A stretch of 8,645 nucleotides of DNA from an uncultured Nocardioides sp. GTDB taxonomy: Bacteria > Actinomycetota > Actinomycetes > Propionibacteriales > Nocardioidaceae. The translations under genes and the position numbers were made by a program. The stretch is from NCBI RefSeq assembly GCF_946885725.1, contig NZ_CAMPGZ010000177.1, forward strand, positions 1 through 8,645. The letters are read 5' to 3'. Shown piece after piece: positions 6,756 through 8,645 of the stretch. Under the pieces are notes generated by a model. That model was not told the DNA's origin. It saw only the letters and a list, made by a program, of their open reading frames with translations, and did no database searches. The first letter of the stretch is position 1. Each line of letters starts with the position of its first letter.

Positions 6756-8585
6756 TCACCACTCCACGACCGGCTCGGGCGGCTCCGAGCCGGTCGGCGG
6801 TACGGCGTACTTCTGGAGCAGGTGCGTCATGATCCGCTTGAACGCCGGACCGCCGACGGAGCCACCGCCGCCGCCGTTCGCGGGCTTGTGCACGACGACG
6901 TACACGAGGAAGCGCGGGTCGTCGGCCGGGGCGAAGCCGGCGAACGAGACGGTGAACGTGCCGTCGTAGCAGCCGCAGTTCTTGCCGACCCGCTGCGCGG
7001 TGCCGGTCTTGCCGGCCACCCGGTAGCCCGGGACGGCCGCGCCCGGGGCGGTGCCCTCGTCGAGGTCGGTGACGGCCTCCATCATCTCGGCGGTCTGCTT
7101 GGCCGCCTCCTCGCTGACGACCCGGTGCCGCTCGGCGGTGTCCGAGCCGACCTCGAGTCCGGCGGAGGTGGTGAGCCGGCCCTTGACCAGGCTGGGCTGC
7201 ACGTAGACGCCGCCGTTGGCGATGGTGTTGACGGCCGCGGCCATCTGCACCGCACTGACCGCGACGCCCTGGCCGAACGAGATGGTGTCCTTGGTCAGCG
7301 TCCCCCAGTCGCGCACCTTGGGCAGCACACCCGCGGACTCGCCGTCGAAGCCGAGACCCGTGGGCCGACCGAGACCGAAGCTGCGGAGGTACTTGTAGAA
7401 GGGCTTCTCCTTCATCTGGCGCGCGGCGAGCACGGTGCCGATGTTGGAGGACTTGGCGATGACGCCGGTCATGGTCAGCCGAAGCTTGCCGTGCGAGAAG
7501 TAGTCCCGCAGCGGCGCCTCGCCCGGCCGCGGCAGGGACGGCGGCACGGTGATCTTGGTGTCCGGGGAGACCAGTCCCGCGTCGATCAGCGAGGCGGCGG
7601 TGAGCACCTTGTTGACCGAGCCGGGCTCGTAGGCGTTGCGCAGCGCGCGAGCGCCGAGGTTGGCCTCCGCCGACAGCGTCGGGGCGTTGGCGTCGAAGGT
7701 CGGGTAGTCGGCGACCGCGAGCAGCTCGCCGCTGCGGGTGTCCATCACGACGGCGGATCCGGCCTTCGCGCCGGACCCTTGTACGGCGGTGCGCAGCACG
7801 CGCTGGGTGTACCACTGCACGTCGCGGTCGATGGTGAGCGTGACGTCCTGGCCGGCCTGCGGCGGGACGGTCTCGTTCTCGCCGAGCGGCAGCCGGTTGC
7901 CGGCGCCGAGCTCGTAGGTGGTGGAGCCGTCGACGCCGTGCAGGGTCTGGTCGAACATCAGCTCCGCGCCCTCGGCGGCCTGGCCCTCGGCGTTCATGAA
8001 GCCGACGAGGTTGGCGGCGACGTCCCTGGCCGGGTAGTCGCGCACCGGATCGCGCTGCGTGGAGACCCCGGAGTAACCCTTGGCCTCGAGCTCCTCGATC
8101 ACGTCGCGGGCGACGGTCGAGGGGACCCGGCGGGCGAGGTACTGGAACCGGGTGTCGGGCTTGCGCAGCCGCTCGAGGAGCTCGAAGTAGTCGACCGAGA
8201 GCCGCCGCGCGACGATCGTCGCGATCTCGCTGGCGTCGTCCCGGGTCAGCGTGGGGTCGGCGATGAGCATGAGACCGTCGACCGACTCGGCCAGCGGCTC
8301 ACCGTTGCGGTCGCGGATCGTGCCGCGCTCGGCCGGCAGCGTGATCGACTCCATCAGGCCGCCCTGGGCCTCCGCCTTCGCGACGTACACGGCGGCGTCG
8401 ACGCCCTGCAGCTGGAACAGCCGCGCGGCGAACACCGACACGATCATCGCGATGAGCAGCAGCCCGATCCGCAGTCGCACGAGCGAGGTGCCGCGGAGCG
8501 CCACGACGGAACGGCGCGGCCGCCGCCTCGAACGCTGTCGAGGGGACGGCCGGCGTGCCTGTGGCGGTCGCCTGCCCTGCGTCAA
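6756..8585 (-). CDS. ftsI: Septal peptidoglycan transpeptidase FtsI / class B penicillin-binding protein PbpB
   Basis: This is the DD-transpeptidase that cross-links septal peptidoglycan as partner of FtsW. The 609 residues begin with a very basic cytoplasmic segment (about 1-38, rich in Arg) and one membrane helix (about 39-57), then the periplasmic pedestal with the ERGTIRDRNG motif (86-95). The transpeptidase domain (about 270-590) holds all three penicillin-binding motifs: SVNK with nucleophile Ser323, SSN at 379-381 and KTGT at 526-529. Two cysteines (537 and 539) follow KTG, and a five-glycine run lies at 571-575. The start is a TTG with a good Shine-Dalgarno sequence. Its first bases overlap the stop of the preceding frame as TTGA. 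It is the first complete gene of the cluster here, 43 bases before the longest murE frame. Length is in the normal range for actinobacterial PbpB. The role is near certain from motifs and context. Confidence 0.96.
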   Translation of the reverse strand: MTQGRRPPQARRPSPRQRSRRRPRRSVVALRGTSLVRLRIGLLLIAMIVSVFAARLFQLQGVDAAVYVAKAEAQGGLMESITLPAERGTIRDRNGEPLAESVDGLMLIADPTLTRDDASEIATIVARRLSVDYFELLERLRKPDTRFQYLARRVPSTVARDVIEELEAKGYSGVSTQRDPVRDYPARDVAANLVGFMNAEGQAAEGAELMFDQTLHGVDGSTTYELGAGNRLPLGENETVPPQAGQDVTLTIDRDVQWYTQRVLRTAVQGSGAKAGSAVVMDTRSGELLAVADYPTFDANAPTLSAEANLGARALRNAYEPGSVNKVLTAASLIDAGLVSPDTKITVPPSLPRPGEAPLRDYFSHGKLRLTMTGVIAKSSNIGTVLAARQMKEKPFYKYLRSFGLGRPTGLGFDGESAGVLPKVRDWGTLTKDTISFGQGVAVSAVQMAAAVNTIANGGVYVQPSLVKGRLTTSAGLEVGSDTAERHRVVSEEAAKQTAEMMEAVTDLDEGTAPGAAVPGYRVAGKTGTAQRVGKNCGCYDGTFTVSFAGFAPADDPRFLVYVVVHKPANGGGGGSVGGPAFKRIMTHLLQKYAVPPTGSEPPEPVVEW

Positions 8586-8645
8586 CGATCGCCCCCCTGC
8601 CGGCCGTCGGCCCGTCCTCCCCGGTCCCGCTGGTTCTTTGTACCC
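8582..8645 (-). CDS. 3' end of an upstream gene, possibly FtsL-like septum protein (partial)
   Basis: An open frame enters from the window edge and runs 20 codons to a TGA at 8584-8582. It encodes a polar, Arg/Gly-rich tail (GTKNQRDRGG followed by RADGRQGGDR). The stop overlaps the proposed ftsI TTG start as TTGA, the same 4-base arrangement seen at the murE/murF and murF/mraY junctions, which is the main support for it being a real gene end. In actinobacterial dcw clusters a small FtsL-like membrane protein often sits between rsmH (mraW) and ftsI, and a disordered charged tail would fit. Too little is visible to assign a family. The ftsI frame is also open to the window edge, so chance cannot be excluded. 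Confidence 0.35.
   Translation of the reverse strand, partial: GTKNQRDRGGRADGRQGGDR
8592..8598 (-). promoter_or_regulatory. Shine-Dalgarno sequence for ftsI TTG start
   Basis: On the coding strand AGGGGGG lies 6 bases before the TTG at 8585-8583. It is the only purine-rich ribosome-binding candidate at a usable distance from a start codon near the N-terminus of ftsI, so it decides the TTG start. The frame is open upstream to the window edge, but no ATG, GTG or TTG occurs in frame between 8586 and 8645. Confidence 0.55.

Noticed and set aside
6745..6757. Overlapping small palindromes CGGCCG and GACCGGTC after the ftsI stop
   Set aside because: Such 6-8 base GC palindromes arise often by chance in DNA of this composition. 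No longer stem or operator-like symmetry was seen.
5216..6832. Plus-strand open frame of about 538 codons antisense to murE
   Set aside because: It is a mirror of murE codon usage with no motif or ribosome-binding support.
6855..6878. GCC-rich codon repeat giving five glycines in FtsI as a microsatellite
   Set aside because: It is short and in frame, and lies at a loop that tolerates glycine. There is no sign of expansion beyond a few codons.

Overview
The window is a stretch of the division and cell wall (dcw) cluster of a high-GC actinobacterium. All genes lie on the minus strand, so transcription runs from position 8645 towards position 1. Three things point to Actinobacteria, probably Nocardioides or a relative in Propionibacteriales: the very high GC content, the order ftsI-murE-murF-mraY-murD-ftsW, and frequent GTG and TTG starts. 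A pair of short GTGGTCGAG/GTCGAGACCAC-type repeats at the end of murF also fits, as far as I recall this repeat family. The genus is inferred; no rRNA or other marker is present.

Layout in transcription order: the last codons of an upstream frame (stop at 8582-8584, possibly an FtsL-like gene); ftsI/pbpB (8585-6756), the septal transpeptidase; murE (6712 or 6694 to 5147), murF (5150-3648), mraY (3651-2587) and murD (2594-1134), which make UDP-MurNAc-pentapeptide and lipid I; and ftsW (1102 to beyond position 1), the septal glycosyltransferase partner of FtsI, cut by the window edge about one conserved loop before its C-terminus. No stretch over 300 bases lacks a gene. I see no tRNA, rRNA, CRISPR array, insertion sequence, intrinsic terminator or convincing promoter.

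The genes form one tightly packed transcription unit. MurD, MurE and MurF add D-Glu, diaminopimelate and D-Ala-D-Ala to the stem peptide. MraY moves the product onto the lipid carrier, and FtsW and FtsI polymerise and cross-link it at the septum. Junctions are mostly 4-base NTGA overlaps (TTGA into ftsI, GTGA murE/murF, ATGA murF/mraY) or an 8-base overlap (mraY/murD), which suggests translational coupling. Only two junctions have gaps, ftsI/murE and murD/ftsW, and both hold unusual structure. The first contains a possible 14-codon leader frame that ends on an alternative murE start. The second contains a strong hairpin that buries part of the ftsW Shine-Dalgarno sequence. Both divisome genes (ftsI and ftsW) start with TTG.

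I found no undescribed multi-gene system; this is core housekeeping DNA. The points most worth a second look are the repeat pair that has become the C-terminal tail of MurF and the hairpin in front of ftsW.
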